From NCBI RefSeq assembly GCF_011764485.1, contig NZ_AP022848.1, positions 1,950,001-2,014,000 of the forward strand: a stretch of DNA of 64,000 nucleotides, read 5' to 3'. The notes beneath the pieces were generated by a model, which saw only the letters and a list, made by a program, of their open reading frames with translations, made no database searches and had not been told where the DNA came from. Position 1 is the stretch's first letter. Each line of letters begins with the position of its first letter. Of this stretch, positions 27,524 to 40,908 are shown in pieces. The translations under genes were made by a program, and so were the position numbers. The DNA comes from Bosea sp. ANAM02 (GTDB lineage: Bacteria > Pseudomonadota > Alphaproteobacteria > Rhizobiales > Beijerinckiaceae).

Positions 27524-28537
27524 GTGTGGCAGCCGACGACATTGTCTTCCGATGTGCTTCTCGCGGGTCTCAGGGCCGCCGGCGAGGAGACGCGGCTGCG
27601 CATTCTCGCGCTGCTCTCCGAGGGCGAGCTCTCGGTCTCCGATCTCACCGACATTCTCGGCCAGTCGCAGCCGCGCATCTCGCGGCATCTCAAGCTGCTC
27701 GCCGAGGCCGGGCTGGTGCGGCGCTCGCGCGAAGGCGCCTGGGCCTTCTTCCGCCTCGACGAGACCGGGCCCGGCGGCGCATTTGCCGCCTCGCTCGCCG
27801 CCTGGCTCGACCTGAGCGACCCGGTGCTTGCGGCCGATCGCGAGCGGCTCGCCGCCGTCCGGACGACGCGGGCGGAAGCCGCGCAGAGCTATTTCGCCAG
27901 CGTCGCGCGCGATTGGGACCGGCTGCGCGGCCTGCATGTGCCCGATCATGCCGTGGAGGCGGCTGTCGAGGACGCCGTCGGCGAGGGCTCGCCCGGCGCC
28001 ATGCTCGATCTCGGCACCGGTACAGGCCGCATGCTGGAGCGGATCGCGCCGAAATTCGGCCGCGCCGTCGGCGTCGATGCCAACCACGCGATGCTGGCGG
28101 TGGCGCGGGCCAATCTGGAGCAGGCGGGTCTGTCGCGCGTCGAGCTGCGGCAGGGCGACATCTATGCGCTGCCCTTCGCGCGCGGCTCCTTCGATCTCGT
28201 CGTGATCCATCAGGTGCTGCATTTCCTCGACGATCCCGGCCGGGCCGTGCGCGAGGCGGCGGCGATGCTAGCACCCGGCGGGCGGCTGGTCGTCGTCGAT
28301 TTCGCGCCGCACGAGATGGAATTCCTGCGGACCGAGCATGCGCATCGCCGGCTCGGCTTCTCCCGCCAGCAGATCGCTGCTTGGTTTGCCGAGGCCGGCC
28401 TGTCCTGCGATCTCTCCCGCGAAGTCACCCTTGCCGATGGCGGCTCGGGCCAGCTCCCGGTCATGCTCTGGCGTGGCCGCGACCGGCGCGTCCAGGCCGA
28501 TCCGCCGGCCCGCACGATCAATCTCGAGGTTGCGTGA
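27524..28537 (+). CDS. sahR: ArsR-family regulator fused to SAM methyltransferase domain (SahR type)
   Basis: 337 residues. Residues 10-90 form an ArsR winged helix (EETRLRILALLSEGELSVSD, QSQPRISRHLKLLAEAGLVR). Residues about 140-290 form a class I methyltransferase fold with motif I MLDLGTGTGRMLE and later LHFLDDPGRAVREAA and [13 protein letters not shown]. The fused design next to methionine genes matches SahR, an S-adenosylhomocysteine-responsive repressor; the symbol rests on this context. The GTG start at 27524 follows AGAGGA. The stop overlaps the metF start by 1 nt. Confidence 0.8.
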   Translation: MWQPTTLSSDVLLAGLRAAGEETRLRILALLSEGELSVSDLTDILGQSQPRISRHLKLLAEAGLVRRSREGAWAFFRLDETGPGGAFAASLAAWLDLSDPVLAADRERLAAVRTTRAEAAQSYFASVARDWDRLRGLHVPDHAVEAAVEDAVGEGSPGAMLDLGTGTGRMLERIAPKFGRAVGVDANHAMLAVARANLEQAGLSRVELRQGDIYALPFARGSFDLVVIHQVLHFLDDPGRAVREAAAMLAPGGRLVVVDFAPHEMEFLRTEHAHRRLGFSRQQIAAWFAEAGLSCDLSREVTLADGGSGQLPVMLWRGRDRRVQADPPARTINLEVA

Positions 28538-29448
28538 TGAATGCTTTCCGCCCCAGCCGCCACGGCTCGCGCCGCCCGCGCGTCTCCTTCGAATTCTTCC
28601 CGCCGAAGACGGAGGAGATGGAGCTCGCGCTCTGGGAGAGCGTGCGCCGGCTCGAGCCGCTCGGCCCCAGCTTCGTCTCGGTGACCTATGGCGCCGGCGG
28701 CTCCACCCGCGAGCGCACCCACGCCACCGTCAAGCGCATGGTCGAGGAGACGCGCCTGAGCCCGGCCGCGCATCTCACCTGCGTCTCGGCTTCCAAGGCC
28801 GAGATCGACGAGGTCATCCGTTCCTATTGGGATGCCGGCGTGCGCCATGTCGTGGCCCTGCGCGGCGATCCGGCCGGCGGGCTCGGCACGGCTTACGAGC
28901 CGCACCCGGACGGCTATCACCAGACTTCGGACCTCGTCGCCGGCCTCAAGCGGATCGGCGATTTCGAGGTGACGGTCTCGGCCTATCCGGAGAAGCACCC
29001 GGAAGCCGCTTCGCTCGATGCGGATATCGACGCGCTCAAGAAGAAGGTCGATGCCGGCGCGACGCGCGCGATCACCCAGTTCTTCTTCGATAACGACGTC
29101 TATTTCCGCTATCTCGACAAGGTGCGCGCGCGCGGCATCGAGATCCCGATCCTGCCGGGCATCGTGCCCGTCCAGAACTTCAAGCAGACCGCCAACTTCG
29201 CCCGCAAGACCGGCGCCAGCGTGCCGCAATGGCTGGCCGACCGTTTCGAAGGGCTTGAGGACGATGCCGCGACGCGTCGCCTCGTCGCGGCTGCCGTCTG
29301 CGCCGAGCAGGTGCTGGACCTGATCGACCGCGGCGCCACCGACCTGCATTTCTACACGATGAACAAGGCCGACCTCGTCTATGCCATCTGCCATCTCGTC
29401 GGCCTGAAGCCCGAGAAGCCGGCGGCGCAGGCCGTGGCGGCGGAGTGA
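28537..29448 (+). CDS. metF: 5,10-methylenetetrahydrofolate reductase MetF
   Basis: 303-residue FAD enzyme that makes 5-methyltetrahydrofolate, the methyl donor for MetH. Family motifs are VSFEFFPPKTEEM at the N-terminus, SVTYGAGGSTRERTH, HVVALRGDPAGG with the folate-pocket Asp, and AITQFFFDNDVYF. Length matches E. coli MetF (296). It overlaps the regulator gene by 1 nt (TGATG), so both are made from one transcript. Confidence 0.96.
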   Translation: MNAFRPSRHGSRRPRVSFEFFPPKTEEMELALWESVRRLEPLGPSFVSVTYGAGGSTRERTHATVKRMVEETRLSPAAHLTCVSASKAEIDEVIRSYWDAGVRHVVALRGDPAGGLGTAYEPHPDGYHQTSDLVAGLKRIGDFEVTVSAYPEKHPEAASLDADIDALKKKVDAGATRAITQFFFDNDVYFRYLDKVRARGIEIPILPGIVPVQNFKQTANFARKTGASVPQWLADRFEGLEDDAATRRLVAAAVCAEQVLDLIDRGATDLHFYTMNKADLVYAICHLVGLKPEKPAAQAVAAE

Positions 29449-29461
29449 TAATACGAGGCCG

Positions 29462-29479
29462 CACCCTATATAGAGGGTG
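29462..29479. promoter_or_regulatory. Short inverted repeat upstream of the coiled-coil gene
   Basis: CACCCT and AGGGTG flank ATATAG between metF and the 78-residue gene, 16 nt before its start codon. It may be an mRNA hairpin near the ribosome site or a protein-binding site; no known consensus matches. Confidence 0.4.
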
Positions 29480-29495
29480 TCGCAGGAGAACGACG

Positions 29496-29732
29496 ATGGC
29501 CGATCCGGAGAACCTGATCCTTGCAAAACTGCGGAAGATGGAAGCTGCCATCGAACGTGGGTTTTTCCTCGTCAATGATCGTCTCGACCGGCTGGAAACG
29601 AAGGTCGAAAATGTGAAACAAGCGGCCTTTGGTGAATCTGTCCTCGGCCGTTATGCGGCGGCCGAGGTCGAGACCCGCTTGGATGCGCTCGAGCAGCGCA
29701 TCGCGGAAATCGACAAGAACAAAAAGAAATAA
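29496..29732 (+). CDS. Small coiled-coil protein of unknown function
   Basis: 78 residues, ATG 29496 with GGAGAA 5 nt upstream. The sequence (ADPENLILAKLRKMEAAIER, NDRLDRLETKVENVKQA, VETRLDALEQRIAEIDKNKK) is charged with heptad spacing, so a coiled coil is likely. No family function is known to me. It sits in the same direction between metF and metH, 34 nt before metH, and is probably on the same transcript. It may be a late insertion in the met operon. Confidence 0.7.
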   Translation: MADPENLILAKLRKMEAAIERGFFLVNDRLDRLETKVENVKQAAFGESVLGRYAAAEVETRLDALEQRIAEIDKNKKK

Positions 29733-29766
29733 GCGCGCTGCCCGATTTTTCCTTGAGGCTTGCTGA

Positions 29767-33519
<3,753 letters not shown>

Positions 33520-33555
33520 TTGGGCTGGCGGGAGAGGCGGCATTGCATCTCCCGC

Positions 33556-33676
33556 CCTCATCCTGAGGAGCGAGCTGGGGGCTCGCGTCTCGAAGGATGG
33601 TCCAGATCGCTCTGGAGCCTCTTGAAACATCCTTCGAGACGCATTCTTTCAGAATGGCTCCTCAGGACGAGGGCTC
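33556..33676. repeat. Intergenic palindromic repeat, family A (copy 2)
   Basis: CCCTCATCCTGAGGAGC opens it and GGCTCCTCAGGACGAGGG closes it, with the inner pair GTCTCGAAGGATGG / CATCCTTCGAGACGC. It follows metH and precedes the GNAT gene. It is the same element as at 7953-8066 and 54694-54815. Confidence 0.88.
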
Positions 33677-33688
33677 GGGGGAACGACT

Positions 33689-34126
33689 GTGACGACGACC
33701 GACGAGACAAGGCTGATCCGCAAGGCAGTGGCGGCGGATGAACCGCGCATCCGTGCGATCCGTATGGGCGTGCGCGAGAACATCCTCAGCGACCCCACGA
33801 AGGTCACGGACGAGGATGTCGCCTGGTATCGCGAGCAGGCGATCTTCCTTGTCGCTGAAGAGGCGGGCGAGATCGCGGGATTCGCCTGCGCCAACCATCA
33901 GACCGGGCTGATCTGGGCCCTGTTCATCGATCCCGCGCTGGAGGGGCGGGGCCATGGCCGCGCGCTGATCGATGCGGCTCTGGCTGGATTGAAGGTTGCG
34001 GGCCATGCCCAGGCCTGGCTCGAAACCGGGGCGGGCACGCGAGCGGAGCGCTTCTATGTCCGCCATGGCTGGCGCGATATGGGCCGAGGCCTCGACGGGC
34101 AGATCGTCTTCACCCGGCTGCTGTGA
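33689..34126 (+). CDS. GNAT-family N-acetyltransferase
   Basis: 145 residues with one GNAT domain: the acetyl-CoA loop is GRGHGRALIDAAL after LFIDPALEG, and the final strand is RAERFYVRHGWRDMG. The start is a GTG at 33689, since no ATG lies before the first strand (LIRKAVAADEPRIRAIRMG). The substrate is unknown. It is convergent with the PAS/GGDEF-like gene. Confidence 0.85.
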   Translation: MTTTDETRLIRKAVAADEPRIRAIRMGVRENILSDPTKVTDEDVAWYREQAIFLVAEEAGEIAGFACANHQTGLIWALFIDPALEGRGHGRALIDAALAGLKVAGHAQAWLETGAGTRAERFYVRHGWRDMGRGLDGQIVFTRLL

Positions 34127-34153
34127 GAGCGGCCCGGAGGCTGCCGGCGTATG

Positions 34154-35095
34154 TCAGCCGGCGAGCGCGACCCGGCTGACGGCCGTCACCGGCCCGTCGA
34201 AGACGCGAACGCAATCGCCGCCGGCCATGCCGGCGACCTGAAGCGCGGCTTCTGCCTCGGCGAAGATCTCGTTCTGCTCGCGATAGCCCTCCGGCGTCAG
34301 CAGGGCCGCGCCGATCGAGAGCGTGAAATCGATGACGTGATGGCCGCGCGACATCGGGCGGCACAGCAATTTGCGCGTGCCCGACAGCATCGAGGCGAGA
34401 TAGCCCTTGTCGCCGGGCATGCGCAGCAGCAGGGCGAACGCGCCGGGGCCGGTCTGGTCGATGGCCAGCGCGTCCGGGAACAGCCGGCGCAGCCGCTCGC
34501 CGAAATGGCGGATCACGTCGTCGCCCGCAGCCTGGCCGTAATTCTCGACGAGCGTCGCGAACCTGTCGATGCCGAAGATCGCGAGAGCGAAGCGCTCGGG
34601 CTCGCGACCGCGCTCGTGCCTGAACTGGCGCAAGGCATCGCTGAAGCTGCGACGCGCCGTCAGGCTCGTCGAGGCATTGGCTCGCATGAGCGAGGCGGTC
34701 TCGCTCCACAGCCCCTTCTCGGCGGTGACGTCCTGTTTCGAGCCGAAGATGCGGATCGGCCGGCCGTGTTCATGACCCACGCCGACGATGAGGCGCATCC
34801 AGCGCTTCTCGCCACTCGCCGCCCTGATCCGGCAATCCAGCGCGAACCCCTGACCGGTGCCGATCGCCTTGCTGCGCGCCTGGTTCATCTCGCGACGCGA
34901 GCGCTCCTCGTAGAGGTCAAGCGTGGCGCTGCGATAGATGGCGGATCCGCGCTGCAGGCCGAACAGGTCGTAGACGCCGTCGGTCCAGCTCAGCGATTCC
35001 GTGGCGAGATTGCATTCCCAGGCGCCGACGGCGGCGGCCGCGAGCGCGCGATCATAGTGAGGCTGCGTTGCCGCGGTAAGCTGCTGGCTGTTCAC
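34154..35095 (-). CDS. PAS domain plus degenerate GGDEF-domain protein
   Basis: 313 residues. A PAS/PAC fold (about 18-128, AVGAWECNLATESLSWTDGV to IFGSKQDVTAE) precedes a GGDEF-like fold (about 150-305). The signature loop that should read GGDEF is GPGAF at residues 216-220 (TGPGAFALLLRM), so the metal and catalytic acidic residues are lost. Cyclase activity is not expected; it may bind GTP or act as a receptor. The GTG start at 35095 is set by AGGAGG 7 nt upstream; a TTG further upstream is not needed. Confidence 0.8.
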   Translation of the reverse strand: MNSQQLTAATQPHYDRALAAAAVGAWECNLATESLSWTDGVYDLFGLQRGSAIYRSATLDLYEERSRREMNQARSKAIGTGQGFALDCRIRAASGEKRWMRLIVGVGHEHGRPIRIFGSKQDVTAEKGLWSETASLMRANASTSLTARRSFSDALRQFRHERGREPERFALAIFGIDRFATLVENYGQAAGDDVIRHFGERLRRLFPDALAIDQTGPGAFALLLRMPGDKGYLASMLSGTRKLLCRPMSRGHHVIDFTLSIGAALLTPEGYREQNEIFAEAEAALQVAGMAGGDCVRVFDGPVTAVSRVALAG

Positions 35096-35179
35096 GGGTC
35101 CGCCTCCTGACTGCCTCAAGGGCAGCCTAGGGCCGGTCGGGTTAAGCGACCCTTGCGCGCGGCCGGAAAATCCGCCGCC

Positions 35180-36408
<1,229 letters not shown>

Positions 36409-36412
<4 letters not shown>

Positions 36413-37158
36413 GCGGCGGCCTCCGGCAGGCCGATGCCGACGTCGAAAGCGGCAAGCGCGGCGCGGGCGTCGGCGGGCTCCTGCCGGAGATCGCTGAGCA
36501 GGTGGCCGTCGCGGAAGCGGATCAGGCGCCTGGCATGGCGGGCGACCTCGGCGTCATGCGTGACGAGGACGACGGTGACGCCCTCGCGGTTCAGGTCCTG
36601 GAAGAGCGCGAGGATTTCCAGTGCGGTGCGGCTGTCGAGCGCGCCGGTCGGCTCGTCGGCGAGCAGGAGGCGCGGCTGGTTGACCAGCGCGCGGGCGATG
36701 GCGACGCGCTGCTGCTGGCCGCCGGAGAGCTGCATCGGGCGGTGATGGGCGCGCTCGGCGAGACCGACGCGGGCAAGCGCCGCAAGCGCGCGCCGCTTGC
36801 GCTCGGCGCGGGCGACGCCGGCATAGACCATCGGCAATTCGACATTGGCGCAGGCATCGATGCGCGGCAGCAGGTTGAACTGCTGGAAGACGAAGCCGAG
36901 CTTGCGGTTGCGCAACTCGGCGAGACCGTCGCCGGACAGCGTCTCGACCGCGACGCCGTCGAGCACGTAATGGCCGCCGCTCGGCCGGTCGAGGCAGCCG
37001 ATCAGGTTCATGAAGGTCGACTTGCCCGAGCCGGACGGCCCCATCACCGCGACGAGATCGCCGGCCTCGATCGCCAGCGACACCCGGTCCAGCGCCGTGA
37101 CGCGGCCGGAATCGAGGTCGTAGACGCGGGAGAGGTCGCGGGTTTCGATTAGGGGCAT
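36409..37158 (-). CDS. ABC transporter ATP-binding protein (MacB/LolD type)
   Basis: 249 residues: Walker A GPSGSGKSTFMN, Q-loop VFQQFNLLPR, signature LSGGQQQRVAIAR and Walker B LLLADEPTGALDS. It energises the permease encoded downstream with a 4-nt overlap. In E. coli MacB the ATPase and permease are one chain; here they are separate. The adaptor gene lies 160 nt upstream across a family C repeat. Confidence 0.93.
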
Positions 37159-37193
37159 GGCATGTGTTCCGTCTTCCGAGACGAAGCCTCACC

Positions 37194-37284
37194 GTCATGC
37201 TCGCCCTTGTGGCGAGCATCCACGTCTTGAACACTGCGCTTCATCCACGGAGACGTGGATGGTCGGGACAAGCCCGACCATGAC
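37194..37284. repeat. Two-hairpin intergenic repeat, family C (copy 1)
   Basis: GTCATGCTCGCC opens and CCCGACCATGAC closes. Left hairpin GCTCGCCCTTGTGGCGAGC, right hairpin GGTCGGGACAAGCCCGACC, with CCACGTCTT / AGACGTGG between them. A second copy is nested inside another repeat at 39992-40083. It lies between the adaptor and ATPase genes of one transport system. Confidence 0.87.
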
Positions 37285-37318
37285 GTCGAGCGCTCGGCTC
37301 GGTCCTGGTGCCCGCTCA

Positions 37319-38977
37319 TCAGAACAGCCGCGGCCCGCGGGGGCGGGGGGCGGCCGGCTCGGGTGCGGTCGTCAGGCGCGGGCCGCCGCCGGTCACGACC
37401 TGGACGCCGTCCTTGACCTCGCCGCCGAGCAGTTCGGTGAAGGCGCCGTCGGTGGGGCCGAGCATCACCGGGACCGGCTTGGGCTGGCCGGTTTCGTCGA
37501 GGATGTAGACGCGGCCGGGCACACCCTGGCGCGGCGCCCCGCGGCCCTCCTGCATGATCGCCTCGAACTTGGCGCGACGCTCGGGATCGAGCACGGCGCC
37601 GATCTTCTTGACGATTTCGCCCCGCGCCGTGCGGAAGGCGGCGCGCCGCTCCTCTGGTGACAAGCCCGCCATGGCTTCGCGATTGCTGCGACGCTCCCTC
37701 AGGATCCCCGCGATCGCCTGCTTCTGCTCGGGCGTCGGCTGCAACTCGGTCTCGATGCGCTCGCGCAGCGCATTGGCGGCGCGCGGGCCGCGCTCGCCGG
37801 CATCCGGGAGCGCCACGGGGCCGCTGCCTGCCGCAGTCGGGGCGCCCGCCGCACCGACGGGGCGGAAGCGCAGGGCGGCATTGGGTATGCGAAGCGCATC
37901 CGGCCGGTCCTCGGTCACGACCTGGAGATTGGCGGTCATGCCCGGCAGGAGCGCCATGTCGCGGTTTTCGACGCGGATGATGCCGGTATAGGTCACGACG
38001 TTCTGGATGGTCTGGGCGCCGAGCCGGACCATCTCGACCCGGCCCTGGAAATTGCGATTGGGATAGGCGTTGACGGTGAAGGAGACCGGCTGACCGGGCT
38101 TCAGCCGCCCGACATCGGCCTCGTCGATATTGGCGTAGATGTCGATGATGCGCAGGTCCTGCGCGATCTGGAACAGGGTCGGCGCCGAAAGCGAGGCAGC
38201 GACCGTCTGTCCGAGATCGACCTGGCGCTGGACGACGACGCCGTCGACCGGCGAGCGGATCTGCGTGCGTTCGAGATCAATCAGGATGTCGCGAAGCTTG
38301 GCGTCGCGGGCTGCGATCACCGCCCGGCCGGACTGAACCTGCCCCTCGGCGAGCTGGATATCGGCATCGAGCCCCTTGAGCTCGGCGCGGGCGGAGGCGA
38401 GCTGGGCCTCGTTCGAGGCGAGCGAAGCCGTCTGGACCTCGACCTGCGTGCGGGCCGTGTCGAGGTTCTGCTGCGAGCCGGTGCTGCGGTTGAAGAGCTG
38501 CTCCTGCCGCTCGAAGGTGCGCTTCGCATCGGCGAGCTGGGCGGAGGTGCGGGCGCGCTGGGCCTCGATATCGCGGATGGTGGAATCCGCCTTGATGCGG
38601 GCGGCGCGGGCGCGTTCCAACTGGGCGGTCTTGACGACGAGATCGGCCCTGGCCTGCTCGAGATCGGCCTGGGCGGCGTCGCGGCGCGTGCGGATCTGGT
38701 CGCTCTGCAGGCGGGCTACGACCTGGCCGGCCTTCACCTGCGAATTATAATCGGCGAGAACCTCGACGATCTGGCCGGAGAGCTGCGAGCCGACGAGGAC
38801 GGTGGTGACCGGCGTCAGCGTGCCGGTGGCGCGCACGGCAGCGGTGATGCGGCCCCGGTCGAGCGTTGCGGTGCGATAGGGCGGCTCATTGGCATTGCCG
38901 CCGGCCGGGCGCAGCGCCCAATAGCCGCCGGCCGCCGCAAGCACGATCAGCCCGGTTCCGATCAGCCATCTGCGCAA
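37319..38977 (-). CDS. MacA-like membrane fusion protein with Spy/CpxP-like insertion
   Basis: 552 residues, longer than MacA (about 370). An N-terminal helix (LIGTGLIVLAAAGGYWAL), a lipoyl half (LVGSQLSGQIVEVLADYNSQ), a long coiled coil (about 95-230), the second half IRSPVDGVVVQRQVDLGQ and a barrel are all seen. About residues 376-486 are inserted before the final strand domain; they contain PTPEQKQAIAGILRERR and LDPERRAKFEAIMQEG, which recall the LTxxQ repeats of Spy/CpxP. The start is a TTG (38977) behind GGGGAAA; an ATG inside is out of frame. It serves the ATPase and permease downstream. Confidence 0.88.
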   Translation of the reverse strand: MRRWLIGTGLIVLAAAGGYWALRPAGGNANEPPYRTATLDRGRITAAVRATGTLTPVTTVLVGSQLSGQIVEVLADYNSQVKAGQVVARLQSDQIRTRRDAAQADLEQARADLVVKTAQLERARAARIKADSTIRDIEAQRARTSAQLADAKRTFERQEQLFNRSTGSQQNLDTARTQVEVQTASLASNEAQLASARAELKGLDADIQLAEGQVQSGRAVIAARDAKLRDILIDLERTQIRSPVDGVVVQRQVDLGQTVAASLSAPTLFQIAQDLRIIDIYANIDEADVGRLKPGQPVSFTVNAYPNRNFQGRVEMVRLGAQTIQNVVTYTGIIRVENRDMALLPGMTANLQVVTEDRPDALRIPNAALRFRPVGAAGAPTAAGSGPVALPDAGERGPRAANALRERIETELQPTPEQKQAIAGILRERRSNREAMAGLSPEERRAAFRTARGEIVKKIGAVLDPERRAKFEAIMQEGRGAPRQGVPGRVYILDETGQPKPVPVMLGPTDGAFTELLGGEVKDGVQVVTGGGPRLTTAPEPAAPRPRGPRLF

Positions 38978-39084
38978 GGTCGTTTCCCCGTCCCAGCCGC
39001 GCCTGAGCGCGAGCGGTAGAGAGCTTGCCAGAAAGCGGGCCGTCCGGCGAGTTAACTTCCTGCAATCTTTGACTTAGCCAGACT

Positions 39085-39888
39085 TCAGGCCGTGCGGCTC
39101 GCTTGCGTCGCGGCGAGCAGGTCGCGCAGCGTCGTGATCGTCGAGGAATCGGCGACGCCGTCGACCTTCTCCGGGCGCCAGTGGCGCTGGAAGGCGGCGA
39201 CGACCGCCTCCAACTTCTCGTCGAAGACGCCGTCGACGGTGACGCCGTAGCCGAGCATGGCGAACATCGCCTGCAGGGCCTCGACCGGCTGGCCGCTCTC
39301 GCCACGGGCGAGGAAGCGTCCGCCGCGGATCGGGGCCGGTTCCGTCCAGAGGCCGACGCCCGCCTCGGCAAAGCGGCGCCACGGGAATTTCTCGCCGGGA
39401 TCGATCTTGCGGCCCGGCGCGATGTCGGAATGGGCGAGCACGCGCTCAGGGGGGATGGACCAGCGCTCGCAGATGTCGCGGCAGAGGTTGAGCGTCGCCG
39501 CGATCTGCTCTTCGGGATAGTCGGGCAGGCCGCCGGGGTGGCCGGGATTGGCGATCTCGATGCCGATCGAACAGGAGTTGATGTCGGTCTCGCCGGCCCA
39601 GTGCGAGGCGCCGGCATGCCAGGCGCGGCGGCCTTCCGGCACGAGCTGGAGCGTGTGGCCGTTCTCGAAGACGAAATAATGCGAGGAGACCTGCGCCACC
39701 GGGTTGCAGAGCCATTGCAGCGCTTCGCCCGCGACCGGCATGCCGGTGTAGTGCAGGATCAGCATGTCCGGCCGGCGGCCGGGCGTCCCGTCCGCGTGCT
39801 TGCGCTCGCCATGGTTCGGCGAGGGAAAGACCTTCGCGGCGAAGCGGCTGTCGGGGGTGGCTGTATCGTGGGGCGATGTGTCGATCAT
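39085..39888 (-). CDS. N-acetylmuramoyl-L-alanine amidase (AmpD/AmiD family)
   Basis: 267 residues. An Amidase_2 domain (about 20-185) cleaves the bond between MurNAc and the stem peptide; it starts with SPNHGERK and has zinc His in LILHYTGM, AWHAG and the late HSDIAPGRKIDPG with the catalytic Asp-side residues. A PG_binding_1 repeat follows (about 200-262, LQAMFAMLGYGVTVDGVFDE). No signal peptide is visible, so it is cytoplasmic or recycled-peptide directed, as for AmpD. Confidence 0.9.
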   Translation of the reverse strand: MIDTSPHDTATPDSRFAAKVFPSPNHGERKHADGTPGRRPDMLILHYTGMPVAGEALQWLCNPVAQVSSHYFVFENGHTLQLVPEGRRAWHAGASHWAGETDINSCSIGIEIANPGHPGGLPDYPEEQIAATLNLCRDICERWSIPPERVLAHSDIAPGRKIDPGEKFPWRRFAEAGVGLWTEPAPIRGGRFLARGESGQPVEALQAMFAMLGYGVTVDGVFDEKLEAVVAAFQRHWRPEKVDGVADSSTITTLRDLLAATQASRTA

Positions 39889-39932
39889 GGGCTCGGCTGT
39901 AGCCTAGATTTGGAGAAGGATCGAACCCCGCC

Positions 39933-40146
39933 GTCATTCCGGGGCAGGCCGCAGGCCTGAGCCTGGAACCCATGAACACGACGCTTATCGCGTCATGGTC
40001 GGGCTTGTCCCGACCATCCACGTCTTCGCTGGTCGAAAGCCGTGTCCACGACGTGGATGCTCGCCACAAGGGCGAGCATGACGGGGCTGGAGCGGCGTCG
40101 CGTTCATGGGTCCGGACTCTTCGCTGGCGCGAAGCCCCGGAATGAC
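39933..40146. repeat. Family B repeat interrupted by a nested family C copy
   Basis: Outer arms GTCATTCCGGGGC (39933) and GCCCCGGAATGAC (to 40146) and the next parts GAACCCATGAAC / GTTCATGGGTCC form a family B element. Its centre is filled by a family C element (39992-40083). All of the 270-bp gap between the amidase and the J-domain gene is covered by this composite and short flanks. Confidence 0.85.
39992..40083. repeat. Two-hairpin repeat, family C (copy 2, nested)
   Basis: GTCATGGTCGGGCTTGTCCC opens and GGGCGAGCATGAC closes. It is the family C element in the opposite orientation to 37194-37284, lying inside the loop region of a family B element. Confidence 0.87.
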
Positions 40147-40158
40147 AGAGCGCGGATC

Positions 40159-40908
40159 TCAAGCCGGCTCGGGTGCGAGGCTGCGGCTCATGCCGCGTTC
40201 CTTCTGGATCGCGTCCCAGGCAGCGTTGATGGCAGCGATCCGGCGCGTCGCGATGGCGATCGCCTCCTCGGGCAGGCCCCGGGCGATCTCGCGATCGGGA
40301 TGGGTCTCGGCGACGAGGCGCCGGTAATGCCGCTTGAGCTCGGCGTCGTTCATCTCGCGGCTGGCGCCGAGCACGAGATAGGGATCGTCCGGCCGGCGGG
40401 CGTGGCGGGCCTCGATCCGGGCGAAGTCCGTCTCGGCGATGCCGAAAATGCCGGCGACGGCCTGGAGATAGGCGTGCTCGGCCTCGTGGATCGCGCCATC
40501 GGCGGCGGCGATCAGGAACAGGCCGTCGAGCACGTCCTCCAGCAGGGCAGGCTCGTCCTTGAAGGCGCCTGCGATCTGGGTGGCATAGGCCTCGAAGCCG
40601 GCGCTGGTCTGCTTGGCGAGATCGAACAGGGCCTCGATGCGCTGCTGCTGGTCGGGCGGGACCTCGACGATGCGGCGGAAGGCGGTGACCTCGTCGCAGG
40701 TCACGACGCCGTCCGAGCGCGCCATCTTGGCGGCGAGCGCGACGAGGCCGGTGGTGAAGACCAGCTCGCGCGGGGCCGGGCCGAAGGGCGCGCCCTCGCG
40801 ATCGACCAGGACATGGCCGGCGAGCGCGCCGACGAGAGCGCCGAGCGGGCCACCGATCACGAGCCCGAGCCCGCCGCCGCCCAGAGCGCCCCAGAAAGAG
40901 GAAGCCAT
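40159..40908 (-). CDS. TerB/J-domain protein (DjlA-like)
   Basis: 249 residues. A short Gly-rich hydrophobic start (SSFWGALGGGGLGLVIGGPL, GALVGALAGHVL) may be a membrane anchor. A TerB-like helical domain (about 55-165, TGLVALAAKMARSDGVVTCD) follows, then a C-terminal J domain with the HPD motif in VAETHPDREIARG that stimulates DnaK. Layout matches DjlA. ATG 40908 is chosen; upstream codons lack resemblance. Confidence 0.88.
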   Translation of the reverse strand: MASSFWGALGGGGLGLVIGGPLGALVGALAGHVLVDREGAPFGPAPRELVFTTGLVALAAKMARSDGVVTCDEVTAFRRIVEVPPDQQQRIEALFDLAKQTSAGFEAYATQIAGAFKDEPALLEDVLDGLFLIAAADGAIHEAEHAYLQAVAGIFGIAETDFARIEARHARRPDDPYLVLGASREMNDAELKRHYRRLVAETHPDREIARGLPEEAIAIATRRIAAINAAWDAIQKERGMSRSLAPEPA

